From assembly GCF_019279795.1 (NCBI RefSeq), contig NC_056749.1, positions 577,257,549 through 577,321,548 of the forward strand: a DNA stretch of 64,000 bases, in the 5' to 3' direction. Of the stretch, positions 31,903 to 43,400 are shown one piece after another. The stretch is from Protopterus annectens. Taxonomy: Eukaryota; Chordata; Ceratodontiformes; Protopteridae. Position 1 is the first letter of the stretch, and each line of letters starts with the position of its first letter. The notes beneath the pieces are model-generated. The model was not told the DNA's origin, searched no databases, and saw only the letters and a list, made by a program, of their open reading frames with translations. A program made the position numbers and the translations under genes.

Positions 31903-34035
31903 ATGGCTGATGACAAGGGCAAACACCCTAAATCAGGGTTTAAAAAATGCCCTAAAATGTGGGCAGATGTCTGTCACTAACAGTCATGTCAATTGCGTTT
32001 ATTGCTTAGGAGCATTACACTTGCAAGAAACCTGCTCCATATGCCATTCCTTTTCTTCTTGTGTTCTCCAAGAGAGAAAGAGGAAACTTATTGATGGGGG
32101 TTTATTGAAACCTTCTTTCCAGGAAGCTTTGAGTGACCAGGATGGATCTAGTAAGTCCTCAAAGTCTTCCAAGATTTCCATGGAATCAAAAAAGTCTGTG
32201 ACATCGGCTCCACAGGTCTCAGAGCCGAGTGTCTTATCTTTTTGGAGCTAGTCCCTGGTTTTGGAACTGGTATCTGAAATTCCAAAGTCTCCATTATTAC
32301 AGTTGGTACCATTCATCTCTGTCTTCTGTTAGCTTTTCAGATTTGGATGTGAATCATTTGATGCAGAAGCTTTTACAGGCACTGGCCTTTGCAAAATTAT
32401 CAGTTCCGACCCAGGCAGCTTCGGAGCAGAAGACCCTTATGCCAGGTACAACTCTTCCTCCTCCGAGCCATACTGGTCCTTTGGAGCCAGAGGAGTCAAG
32501 ACTTGATTGTGGAGCCATCAGGGCTGACGCCTGCTCCAGTGTCCTTGGCGCCGATTGAGAACTCTAGGAGCAGGCACTCTCTGGTCTGGTCCGGGAGGAT
32601 AGTCGGACCGACTTGTCTGTTTCCACTCTGCATCTTGGGGCTTCAGCTCGGATGAGCTCGGCTCCTTCCTTGGGCTCGGAGCTCACTGTCCCGGTGCTAG
32701 GGGCATCCGTCGGTCCTTTTGCATCGGAGGAGGGATGCCTTTAAAGCCATGACGAGAGTTATGTCTCCCAAGACATCCTTAACCTCTGGTCTGGTGGCTT
32801 CATCCCATAAAGCATCTGTGTCTGCTTCTGCTTCACAGATCTTGGCAAAGCATAGAGACCCAGAGCCTCAGGAAGCCCTATTGGGTGGCTCATGCTCTTC
32901 CAAGACCTCACCAGAAGCTCCCACTGATGAGGTTCTCAGGAAGAGAGTTTATAGGAGGAAACATCTAGACTCCCCTCAGGTGTCCCTAACATCTGATACT
33001 GACTTGGATGAATCAGAAGAGTCCCCATGGTTCCCCCTCTGAGGATATCTCATTTGCAGAGATACTTGAAATCCTTAGAGGGGTGACTGGCAGTCCACAA
33101 ACCCTACTGAAGACTAGTCTGTTCTTCTGAAGCCTTTTGGGTCTCAGCCCTCCACCTCTTGGGTGTCTCCACCCTTCGATGAGCTTATGCAGCTGGTCTC
33201 CCTTCGATGAGCTTATGCAGCTGGTCTCCCGAAGGACGTGCGAGTCTCCGGACACCATGGAGCCTGTCTTTAGGAGGCCTAATATGTTTATATTTGCTCC
33301 CCAAGATTAATCTTTTTTGACCAAAGGTGTGCCAGTTGATGCCATGGTGGCGGCAGCCACCAAAAAGGAAATGTCAGAAACTTCCTCTTCTATCCATCCT
33401 CCTAACAGAGACTCCAGGATTATGGACAGATATGGGAAGGGCATGTTTAGTTCAGTGACTTTTGCACTCAGTTTGCTCAACTACTTAACCCATTTCACGA
33501 GACTGCAAAGAGATCTCCTTAAGAGCAGGGAGATGCTCTTTAGGGTACAGTAGCTGCAGGAGCTTCAGACAAAGTTGCTTCCCAGCTCGCTACCCTCAAC
33601 TCTATTGTTAACTCATCTATGTGCCTCATTTCTTATGCAGCTGAAGGAACGAGTAGAGCAGCATGTACAGGAATTGCTCTTAGGAGACACTCCTGGATGT
33701 GCTTGTGTTCCTTCGCGGAGCCCAAGTCATCCTTTGTGAATACCCCTTTTGAGGGCTCGTCTCTTTGAGCCCAAAGACAAGGAAACTTTGCCAGGTGTGA
33801 GCAGGAAGGAAAGATCGTCAGCAGTCGGAAGTCCATTTTCCCACCCCTACCAGACCCTACCCCAAGGGTCAAAGGGGGAGGGAAAATGTGGTTACGAAAA
33901 GCCCAAGGAGCCTTTCAGGACACATGTGGTGAATCCCCCTCCAGGGGCAGAGGAGGGGGCAATAAAGGCAGAGGGGGTCTGCAGAACCAGGGTGACAGAG
34001 ATCACTTCTTTGGGAAGCCCTACCACTGCTTCTGA
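31903..34035 (+). pseudogene. D5 gag
   Basis: ATG at 31903 (MADDKGKHPKSGFKKC). After an early frame shift, CVYCLGALHLQETCSICHSFSSCVLQERKRKLIDGG (about 31995-32100) gives the zinc region. A Ser/Pro linker follows (to about 32920), then RKRVYRRKHLDSPQVSLTSD, TDLDESEESP, a core with VPVDAMVAAATKKEMSETSS and NYLTHFTRLQRDLL (33328-33520), an RG-poor tail, and the stop at 34035. A 28-bp tandem duplication at 33173-33228 adds another frame shift. It is broken in at least five places. Confidence 0.85.
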
Positions 34036-35902
34036 AGAGAGGCCAGACTGTCCTGCTCTGGAGGCAGTCTGGGTTCGCTTGTATTTGTACCTAGACGCCT
34101 AGCTCAAAATAACAAACGACAACTGGGTACTAAGCATCATTTCCAGGGGGTACTGCTTTCCATTTGCCACACCCCCTCCACCAGCAAGAAAATTCCCGGA
34201 CGTTCCACCCAGTTACAGGGATGAAGCAACAGTAGAGGTCCAAACGTTGCTAAGAAAGTCATCCAACCAGTCCCAGCAGACCAGACAGGATCCAGAACTT
34301 ACTCAAGATTCTTTTTAGTTCCAAAAAAGACTGGGGACTGGAGACCTATATTGGACCTCAGCAGACTAAACAGATCTGTCAAGAAAGAGAAGTTCTGGAT
34401 GGTCTCACTTCAGTCGATACTTCCTTTTTAGGGAAAGACAATTGGATGTGCTTGATACTACCACATAAAAATGGCCAGACCATCCACGGATAATCTACGC
34501 TTCCGGCTGGGAGCAAATCATTACCAGTTTCTAGCCCTGCCCTTTGGTCTCGCTACAGCCCCCAGTGTGTTCACCAAATGTATGGCAGTGGTCACGGCTC
34601 ACCTGAGATGTTTAGGATTCCAGGTGTTTCTGTACCTAGACGATTGGCTCCTCACCGCCACCACCAGGCATCAACTCATTCAAGCCAGGGACTCCACTCT
34701 GTCACACTGCAGCCAGCATTACAATAAACTCAGAAAAATCTGCCTTGTCACCATCGCAACATACCGTTTTTATCGGAGCAGAACTGGACACACCACCATG
34801 CCAAGACTTCCAGTAGAAAGATTCTTTCTTACTCCATCAGCAGGTCCGCATTCTAATATCCAAAACCAAAGCTCCAGCATCAGAAGTTCTAAAGTTATTA
34901 GGCATGATGGCAACTGCAATTCTGGCCATACCGCTGGGTTGTATGCACATGCGGATACTGCAGTGGCTGTTCACTCAATGGTCTTACCAAGAACTTCCCA
35001 CGTCTCACCTGATAATGATCGCAAACTCTTGCAAAAAGGATCTTCAGTGGTGGTTGACCTCACTTCATGTCACGATAGGACATCCCTTTGTTTTACCCCC
35101 ACCAGTGGCCACAGTGACCACGGATGCTTCCCTGATAGGGTGGGGGGGGTGCATTTTCTGGGAAGGACAGCCCAAGGCACATGGACCGATCAAGAGATGC
35201 ATCTGCATATCAGTGTCTTAAAGATGAGAGCAGTACTTTTAGCGTTGCAGTACTTCCATGACTCTCTTCCTCTGGGTACGACTGCGATTCAGACAACATG
35301 TCAGTGGTCTGGTACTTGAACAAACAAGGAGGAACCCGGTCATATCCCCTTTGTCGTGAGGCCCTAAGAGTATAGCAGTGGACTATATCCACCCAGCCCT
35401 TTCTGTTAGCAGTGCACATCCCAAGGAAATTCAGTGTGATAGCAGACTAGCTGAGCAGAGCAATTTTATTGCCCCAGGAGTGGTCCCGCCAGAAATAGCG
35501 GACAGGATATTCCACAAGTGGGGCCAGCCTTGCTCTGTGACCTTTTTACCAGTCAGATCAACACGAAATGCAGAAGCTACTTTGCCCAGATTCCCCCTCC
35601 GGGAGAAGCCCCAAGGGATGCACTCGTTCACGATTGACCTCCAGGTCTCCTCTATGCCTTTCCACCAATCCCGTTGATACCCAAGGTTCTACAGAAAGCA
35701 AAACTCCGGGAAGGACCATCATTCTAATAGCCCCTCATTGGCCTCGTCAGATTTGGTTCCCCTTTCTTCGACTTCATCTTTTGGAGGATCCTTGGATTCT
35801 GGACCCAGTTCCGGACCTTCTGACAGACTTGTTGGTGGACCTTCATCCCTCTCTGCAGTCCCTGAAGCTGACAGCTTGGCTGCTCCAATTCCCATCATAG
35901 CC
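34036..35902 (+). pseudogene. D5 RT, RNase H and Dam-like methyltransferase gene
   Basis: RT reads YSRFFLVPKKTGDWRPILDL (frame-split, 34300-34360), FRLGANHYQFLALPFGLATAPSVF and VFLYLDDWLLTATT (34495-34670) with the catalytic YLDD intact. After a frame shift come MMATAILAIPLGCMHMRILQW and KKDLQWWL (34904-35060), then RNase H VTTDASLIGWGG (35115-35150), LKMRAVLLALQYF, and a broken SDNMSVVWY. The Dam-like region (CDLFTSQINTKCRSYFAQ equivalents, then YAFPP and IILIAPHWPRQIWFPFL, 35540-35770) ends near 35902. At least four frameshifts. Confidence 0.85.
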
Positions 35903-36900
35903 AGGTTCCATAACCTTTCCAATGAGACAAAGCAAATTCTCTTATCCTCTCATAAATCCTCTACGAGGAAGCTATACCTTAGCAAATGGGAAAAATGTTT
36001 CTATATGGGCCTCTATAAACAGTATTGATCCTTACCCAAGTCCCTATGGCCTCTATACTAGAGTTTTTGACCATGATCTTCAATAAAGGAGCTGCAGCAG
36101 TCCATGTTCAGCTTGCTGCCATTTCTAGCTTTTATCTTGGATTCAAAGGATTGAATATTATGTCACACAAACTAAAGCCTTTCTCAAAGGGACCTTTCAT
36201 CTCAGACCACCTGCGAAATCTCCCTATTCCCCATGGAATCTAAATTTTATGCTTTCCCCATATTATTCTTCCTCCATTTGAACTGGCTTCCTCATGTAAC
36301 CTCAAATTTTTATCATGGAAGACTATCTTTTTAGTGGCTATTACTTCTGCTCGCAGTGTCAGAGCTTTAAGCCTTGTCCATTAAACCTCCTTACTTGATC
36401 TTCCATTCTGACAAGAGTCTCACTTCGAACAAACCACTCCTTTTTGCTTAAGGTTTGCACTGAAACTAATCTTAACCAAATTATTGATTTGCCAGTTTTC
36501 TTCCCCAATTACTCCAACAATCTAGAATACATGCTGCATAACCTTGATGTTCACAGGCAGCTCAGATTTTACTTAGAACAAAAGATTTTAGGAAGTCTGA
36601 ACAGTTTTTTTTTCCTTTTCAGACTCCAGGAAAGGTATGCCAGTGGCTGAAACAACTCTGTCTAAATGGTTATCTAATTGTATCACATTTACTTATTCGG
36701 ATGCCAATATGCCTTTGCAACATAAAATTAAAGCTCACTCAACAAGAGCAGTTTCTATGTTCTCTGCTTTTTCTGATAGACTTCCTATTGATAACATTTG
36801 TGCATCAGCCACTTGGTGAAGATCTCATACCTTTATCAGTCATTGCAAAGTTGACAGGGCCTCCTTTGGATCCACTGTCCTGAAAAATATACTCCTGTGA
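35862..36900 (+). pseudogene. D5 tyrosine recombinase
   Basis: Begins SLAAPIPIIARFHNLSNETKQILLSSHKSSTRKLYLSKWEK (35872-35990). Later blocks are LNIMSHKLKPF, a broken LKFLSWKTIFLVAITSAR (36303-36350), NLDVHRQLRFYLE (36540-36575), KAHSTRAVSM with HxxR (36732-36762), a stop right after the AATW Trp (TGA near 36818), and FISHCKVD. It ends at 36900. The nucleophilic Tyr position is Cys (36844-36846), so both frame and chemistry are lost. Confidence 0.85.
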
Positions 36901-36931
36901 GCTACCCGAGGTAGATGGTGCTTGGGACGTT

Positions 36932-37032
36932 ACCCATCAATAAGAATGAATGGTGAGATAGAACAACTTCACATAAAGAAGTTATGTACTTACAATGTTC
37001 CATGTGAGTTGTTCATCTCGCCTTCATTCTTA
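36932..37032. repeat. D5 internal complementary region
   Basis: The first half, ending GAACAACTTCACAT at 36974, is the inverse of the left tip. The second, starting AAAGAAGTTATGTAC at 36975, is the inverse of the right tip. It is the same circle-junction arrangement as in D3 and D6. Confidence 0.85.
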
Positions 37033-37159
37033 CAACCCTCCCTCCCTCCCACCCCCTCCTCGGTTTTCAGAAGACAGAGATGCTAGATCCTTCCTGGTCA
37101 CTCAACCCTTCTAAACCTTCTATTATGGAGTTATAGAATGACATATGGTATTATATGCA

Positions 37160-37343
37160 GCAAACAAGATCCGAGGTAACTCTAGGTGCATCATGGGATA
37201 GGGACTTGGCCTCGAGCTATTTGAAAACCGCGAGCTTTGTAGTAGGCCGACTCTGAGCTGAGGGATCGACTCTGAACCCATCAGTAAGAATGAAGGCGAG
37301 GTGAACAACTCACATGGAACATTATGGTAAGTACAAAACTTTT
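37160..37343. repeat. D5 right terminal inverted repeat
   Basis: Starts GCAAACAAGATCCGAGG and mirrors the left repeat, then adds the right-only tip AACATTATGGTAAGTAC. The hairpin near 37245-37275 is degraded compared with the left copy. Confidence 0.85.
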
Positions 37344-37664
37344 TTTCATTCATCAATGCACCTTTTGACGAATCATCCCTTTGTATCCTAAAAGTTAAAG
37401 AAACTATCCAGGTGTGAAGAGTGGAAAAACCCTTTCTGCTGTGGGCATATGTTTTTCCACTCTCCAACGATCCTTCTCGAGGAAACAAAGGCAGTGGAAA
37501 GATGTGGTTCAGAAAGTTCCAAGGGCCTGTTCAGGACACATGTGGAGGTAATTCCACTAGGGGCGGAGGGGGGAACTTTAATAGACACCATGCGTGAGGC
37601 AGAGGTTACCTGCAGAACCAGGGCTTCATCGATTCTTTTCCAGGAAAACCCTACCAGCATTCCT
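37344..37664 (+). pseudogene. D4 gag, 3' part
   Basis: Continues from the break at D5: SFINAPFDESSL-type residues (37345-37385), KVKETIQV with a stop, the KMWFRKFQGP block (37499-37530), and a glycine-rich tail ending near FQENPTSIPE / stop around 37664. This is the RNA-binding tail of gag; it is frame-shifted. Confidence 0.75.
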
Positions 37665-39530
37665 GAATAGAGGCCGGATTGTCATCTTCTGGAGGCATCT
37701 GAGATGTGCTCATCTCTACACCAAAAGGCCCTACTACAAATAACTTCCGATACTTGAATGCAGAGAATCATTTTCAGAGGCTATTCATTTCCATCCCCCC
37801 CCCCCCCCATATCCAAAAAAAAAAAATCCCCGACGTTTCACCCAGTAAGACGGAATGAGCAGTTATAGTAATCCAAAAACTGCTAGAGAGTCATCCAAGA
37901 AGTCACACCAGACCAGATAGAATCCGGAACTTACGATTCTTTAGGACTAAAAAAAGACGGGACTGGAGACCAATTTTGCATCTAAGTGTACTGAGCACGT
38001 CAGTGTATCAAACCAAATTCTAGATGGTCATGGTACAGTCCATACTTCCATTTCTGGAAAAGAATGACTGGATGTGCTCAGTAGATCTTCAGGATGCATA
38101 TTATCATATAAAAATGGACAAACAATCCAGAAGGTTTCTCAACTTCCAACTGGGCGCCAGTCACTACCAATTCAGAGCTCTGCCCTTTGGCCTCACCACA
38201 GCCCCCCAGGGTGTTGACCACATTGATGGCAGTAGTAGCAGCTCACTTGAGACTGCAAGGATTCGGTGCGCTTCCATGTCTAGACGATTGGCCCCAATAC
38301 CACCCTAACCAGGCACTAATTGTTAGAAGCAAGGGATGATGTACTTCACTTCTGTTCTTTTCTGGGAATAACTGTAAATTATGAAAAACCAAAAGTGACC
38401 CCAACACAGAATTTAGAATTCATAGGAGTACTCCTAAATACCTGAACTCCCTCGGCATCTTTTTCCCCCCTGTGAGGTTACAAAAAATAAAAATTCAGGT
38501 CCAGAAGATCATCAGCAACAGGAAAGATACTGCTTGTTTAGTCTCACAAGCACTAGGCACAATGGCGGTAAAAGTAACTCTGATTCCCTTAGGAAGATTT
38601 AACTTGAGAATATTACAATGGCTGCTAGCATCTTAATAGTCGATATTACACCAGTCCATGTCTGATCTGGATCACTAATCTTTGCAAAAAAGATTTAGCT
38701 TGTTTTTTGAAATTCTTCTAGACCACCCCTTTATCCCACCACAACCCAAACCCTAGACCACCCCTTTATCCCACCACAGCCCAAACCCATAGTGACCATG
38801 GACCCATCCCAGATGGGGTTGGGGCATTATCTGGGAAAGAATGTCCAAGGTACTTGGTCTCCTACAGAGCTAACTTATATATCAGTGTCCTGGAGTTAAG
38901 GGCAGTGCTTTTAGCATTGTAAGCCTTTCAGACTGTTCTTCCTTCAGGAACAAACAATTCAGACAGTGTCAGTGGTTTGGTAATCAACAAATGGGGAGGA
39001 ACCAAATCCTGCCCCCTTTTCCAAGTAGCTCTGAGTGTGGCAGTGGACAAATCTCTTCCCTCTGCTTTCTGATAGCAACACACATTCTTGGGAATTTCAG
39101 TGTGATAGTAGGTGTATTCTTCTGCCTCACGAGTGGTCTCTCAATCCAAAAATGACAGAAAAGATGTTTCATCGGTGGGGCCAGCTTGCTGCAACCTATT
39201 TGCCTCTCCCTAAACGGCAAGTGCAGCACCTATTTTGCCCTGATTCCCCCTTCCGGAGAAGTCCCAAGCAATGTTCTACACACTTGACTCTCTGGACTAC
39301 TGTATACCTTTACCCCATTTCCCCTATTTCTGAAATTCCTACAGGCTGAAGAGCAAAGTAATCCTCATTGCACCTTATTGGCCTCAAAAGATATGGTTCA
39401 TCTTCCTTTGGCCTTATCTGATTCAACAACCTTGGAGTCTGGAGCTGGTTCCAGATTGTATGTCCCATCTAGAGGGACTACTTCATCAGAACATTGTGAA
39501 CCTCAAGCTGACGGCTTGGTTTCTCCAGTT
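37665..39530 (+). pseudogene. D4 RT, RNase H and Dam-like gene
   Basis: RT pieces: KLLESHPRSHTRPDRIRN, DWRPILHLSVLS, and an open stretch at 38024-38308 with VQSILPFLEKNDWMCSVDL, DAYYHIKMDKQ, FQLGASHYQFRALPFGLTTAP. The YLDD area reads SRRLAP in the open frame, so it is frame-shifted (near 38270-38290). RNase H is broken, with a 35-bp tandem duplication in front of it (38718-38787). The Dam-like part reads ATYLPLPKRQVQHLFC and LASKDMVHL in shifted frames. The gene is non-functional and the most decayed of the better-defined copies. Confidence 0.75.
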
Positions 39531-40511
39531 TCATTGGTAGCCAGGCTTCCTTCACTTCTCCAGTACACCATATTCTCTTGGCCTTGCATAAACCAGCTAC
39601 ATGCAGAATCAGTGCTAGTAAATGTGGAAGTTTTACCTTTTGGGCTTGTGACAACAAGCACCCATTGATAAAATCCTAGAGTTTTTAGCTACACTTTTCA
39701 AAGCAGGTGCTTCTCAGTCTACCATAAAAATTCAATTGGCTATTTCTAATTTCCATAATAGTTTTGAAGAATCCTCTTTGGCTTCCCATAAGCTTTGCAA
39801 AGCCTTCTTAAAAGGAACCCCCTTACAAAGACCCTACCCCACCTTTGGATCTAAACTTAATATTGCAAACCATTGTTCATCCTCCACTTGAACCATCAGC
39901 TGAATGTGATCTAAAGTATTTATCTTGGAAAACTGTATTCTTGGTGTCAATAACCTCTGCCAGAAGAATTTTTGAAATACAAGCCTTATGTAGACCTCCT
40001 TACCTGATTTTCCACAAAGAGTTTCACTGAGAACTGACCCTTCCTTTTTGCCTAAGGTTGTGTCCGAGACCAACATCAACCAGACTGTTAATTTACAGGT
40101 TATTTTTTCCCCAATTTTGCTAACAAAGGTGAATACTGCTTACATTTATTAGATGTTCGGAGACCATTCCATTTCTATCTTCACATAAATAAGAATTTCA
40201 GAAAATTCAACCAACTATTTGTGTCATTTTCATCTACAAGACTTTGCCAACCAGTGGGCAAAGACACTAGCCAGATGGCTCAAAGAATGTATTTATTTGA
40301 AAAAAATGAATTTGCATAGGCCTTTATAGGCACATTCTACAAGAGCTGTAGCTACTTCAGCAGTTTTTCAGTCTACAGGTTCTATGGATGATTTGTGCAG
40401 CAGCAACTTGGGCTACCCCTCATACCTTTTATTACTCATTACAAATTGGATATAGCCTCCAGGGGAAGAGCATCCTTTGGTTCTGTGGTGCTCAGAAACA
40501 TCCTTTCTTGA
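39522..40511 (+). pseudogene. D4 tyrosine recombinase
   Basis: Recombinase start SPVSLVARLPSLLQYTIF with frame shifts, then LAISNFHNSFEES, CDLKYLSWKTVFLVSITSARRIFEIQAL (39907-39985; first catalytic Arg), and a split LDVRRPFHFY. HSTRAVATSAVFQ (HxxR, near 40331-40370) is followed by FITHYKLDIASRGRASFGSVVLRNILS (40430-40510) and a stop at 40511. The Tyr is retained, but there are several frame shifts and an early stop. Confidence 0.8.
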
Positions 40512-40529
40512 GTCCTCCCAAGGTCCTGG

Positions 40530-40966
40530 GTAGCTGAGGACTCTGTCCCATATGTTGAGGATAAAATGAAAATTTACATCAGATAAAGAAGTTGTATACT
40601 GTCCATAATGTTTCATCTGAGTTGTCCATTTTAATTTATCCTCGGCTGCTCTCCCTCCTTCCCCCTGCCCTTTGAAGCTTTTGATGGGGCACATAATGAC
40701 TCCTTTTTCACTGGTGGTGTGTACAATTCCAGATATAGACTTTATGAAAGCTGTTGGGTTGCTGTGTTCTTTGTGTTTTCTACAAACTTTATCTGGGATA
40801 ATTGGGAGAGGAACATTCCGTGTAAGGGTAAAACTGGAGAGTTTTTGGCCAGCGAGATCTGTAATAATGACAGAGTCAGATCCAATGCTCAGAACTGAAC
40901 CCATATGTAGAGGATAAATGAAAATGGACAACACAGATTGGGCGTTATGGTGAGTACATACATTTT
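40530..40966. repeat. D4 ICR and right terminal repeat
   Basis: The ICR (about 40540-40665) joins ...TTTACATCAGAT to AAAGAAGTTGTATAC at 40584/40585. The right repeat follows near 40855-40966, including GAACCCATATGTAGAGGATAAATG and the tip GGCGTTATGGTGAGTAC. The sequences between are shared with the leader near 28935-29100 in inverted, diverged form. Confidence 0.75.
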
Positions 40967-42800
40967 TTCCAAGTACCTGTTTCTTTCCCATAGAACCTCC
41001 AACATTTGCAGTCTACCTGAGGAAAAATTCTTTGGAGCCTGCTCCTAGTATAAAAATATCTATGCAAACACTTCCAAATAAAAATCCTAAATTGCCTAGA
41101 CTTGGCATATTTGGGAGCCACACATGTCCTCCCATTGTTTCCTTGTGAATTGCTTATCAAGTCTTTCTTCCTGCGCTGATTGATTCCTGTAGTTATTGTG
41201 CAGTATTTTATGTCCTGTTAATTATCCCTATTAACAGCAGCTTCTGTTCTAGATTAATTTAAAAACTCTGCTAGAGCAGATAACTCACTTAAGATTCCCC
41301 TGTCCCTTTCTCTTTCCCTATACTTTGGTATTAGTCTCTGATAGGGAAAGCAGTCTCTAGCCTGCAGTCCAAATGTCTTTTTGACCTCTTCCCATTTTGT
41401 TACATTTCCTTTTCTAGTTTTGGTCCCAGTGCCTTGGTTCCTTTGCTAGCTTTTGCCAGTCAGTTCTAACCCCCCTCTTGCCCATTCTGTGTGCCACTAA
41501 TTGCAGTCATCCCTATCAGCAGAATCCCCTTTCTCTATTCTTGCATTAGCTTAGTTAAGATATTTTCTGCTACTTATATTCATATTCTGTAAGGCTTTTC
41601 TCCTTTTGAATTTGCATCCAAAATCCCATTCTCCTTATTTCTTTAATTCCTCTAATGCTTTATCATCCCTCCAATTTGAATTATAGCTTTCTGCTTGTGT
41701 TGTGTATGAGCTTTAACTTTGGTGATCTAAAATATCCCTTCGAATCAGGTAATTTTAAACCACCTTGTTCTATTGGAAAGATCAATGTATCCCACTTGAT
41801 CCTTACCCTCCCTAATAAAAATCCCTCAACTCTCTAATTACAGTCTGCAAATTCACCTCTAGTTGATAAAAAAAAAAAAAGCCTGAGCTGTACATAAAAC
41901 TAAAGGGACTGAAAACATATTTAAATGATTGCATCTTATCCATACACAAGATCTTCCAGTTTCTCAGTTTTTGTATTCTTATTTATTCTCTTCCCACATA
42001 TCCTTAGCTGCCATACAGAATCCTTTTTAACCCATACCGTTTAACTCCATTTTTGTCATGTGCCCATAAATATGGATATTGCTGAACCAATTCAGGTGTG
42101 TGGGTATATACTTTGCATCTATAGCCTTTGTTTTGTTTGCATTAATTTTGTATCAGGAAAAAAACAGGAAACTAACTGTGTTCCACAACACTCAGATGTC
42201 CTTTTCTGGTTTTAACAGGTACAGAATAATCTGCAAATAAAGCCAGCTTTTCTTGATTACCATGCTAATTATATGTAAGAGAGGAACCCTCGCACCTTTT
42301 GCCTCTGATCTCTCCTATATCTTACTAGTTAACCTTATTGTGTCAGGTGAATGCAAAACTTCCATTGCCCTACTCATAGCATTCAACACAGTAATCTGGA
42401 TTTTTTCTCTGCAAGACCCACCAAAAGAATTGGTATTTTCTTACATCCTGCTTCCTTCTAGATCACTCTTCTATTAATGTCTTCAAATGTTTGCCTTCAC
42501 TCCACCAAACTGCATACATCATATTAATCAATTTTGGCAAAACCTTTGCCATTCCTTTAACTGTTATAGACATAGACACTTTATAGTTATGGTTTAAAAT
42601 TGAAATGGTCCTATATGAAGTTGGTCCTGATGGGTCTTTACCATCATTAGGTATAACAGCCACCACAGTTTTCTTCCAGGTTGTTGGTATTTCTCCTCCT
42701 CTTAGAATATTGTTAAGCAAAACCTTCCAGCTCTTTCACTTTCTTCCCTCCTAGCTTCCAAACGTTCAAAGGAATGCCATCTATTCCTGGGGCTGTTCAC
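40967..42800 (-). pseudogene. L1-2 ORF2, RT and C-terminal part
   Basis: Read on the minus strand, 42780-42740 gives PGIDGIPLNVWK, the L1 RT block before palm motif A. 42720-42463 gives ILRGGEIPTTWKKTVVAVIPNDGKDPSGPTSYRTISILNHNYK, the L1 RT finger motifs. Much of the palm is unreadable. Near 41110-40990 it reads KSRQFRIFIWKCLHRYFYTRSRLQRIFPQVDCKCW, matching L1-1, and is cut by D4 at 40966. Stops and frameshifts are frequent. The C-terminal continuation lies at 28899-28440. Confidence 0.75.
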
Positions 42801-43082
42801 TAGTTTAGAGTTAATTGATTTTTCCAGGTCAAAATGTAGGCTTTTTTATGTGCTGGACAAAGTAACATGAGGCCCCATCATATTTCAGCTCCACATATAG
42901 CATGCATCTTATCTGGAGAGGGTCACTTGAACAGTAAACCAGAAGTTTGGGTTTACCTTCCTTTCGTGTATACCTTTGTTTTTAGGTGGATTTCTCAGGA
43001 GTGGCTTACCTGTGAAAGATCAATACAAGTTTTCCACCTTCACTGATACTGGTATAGGTAGCATGAGGCTTCCGTAAATGTG

Positions 43083-43400
<318 letters not shown>

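Larger units (their letters stand above)
31274..37343 (+). mobile_element. DIRS-like retrotransposon D5, nested in D4
   Basis: A complete element of about 6.07 kb. Left tip ATGTGAAG (31274) and right tip ending near ACTTT (37343) correspond to the two halves of its ICR (junction 36974/36975). D4 gag codons continue from GAGCCATTTG on the left to TTTTCATTCATCAATGC on the right. Terminal repeats carry the conserved hairpin TTGGAGCCGA-tccc-TCGGCTCCAA. Gag, RT-RNase H and recombinase genes are present but contain many frameshifts. The right edge is uncertain by a few T residues. Confidence 0.85.
28900..40966 (+). mobile_element. DIRS-like retrotransposon D4, split by D5
   Basis: Left tip ATCTAATG (28900) matches the inverse of the first half of its ICR (…CATCAGAT, junction near 40584). 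The right repeat ends with GTTATGGTGAGTACATAC near 40966. Segments of D4 are 28900-31273 and 37344-40966; D5 separates them inside gag. D4 itself interrupts a minus-strand L1. It is older than D5: every gene has multiple frameshifts. The right boundary lies in a T-run and is uncertain by several bases. Confidence 0.8.
28440..42960 (-). mobile_element. L1-like LINE (L1-2), minus strand, split by D4
   Basis: Visible pieces are 28440-28899 (ORF2 end and 3' region) and 40967 to about 42960 (rest of ORF2). The left piece holds the reverse complement of the L1-1 block around GGCAGACTTTAGAG (28868-28882) and GGCTGCCAAAACAGC (near 28715-28730). The right piece continues with the CWRC-type motif near 41000. 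D4 lies exactly between, at the codons just before the His of the C-terminal motif. The 5' limit near 42960 is a guess; the upstream endonuclease is not seen. Confidence 0.75.
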
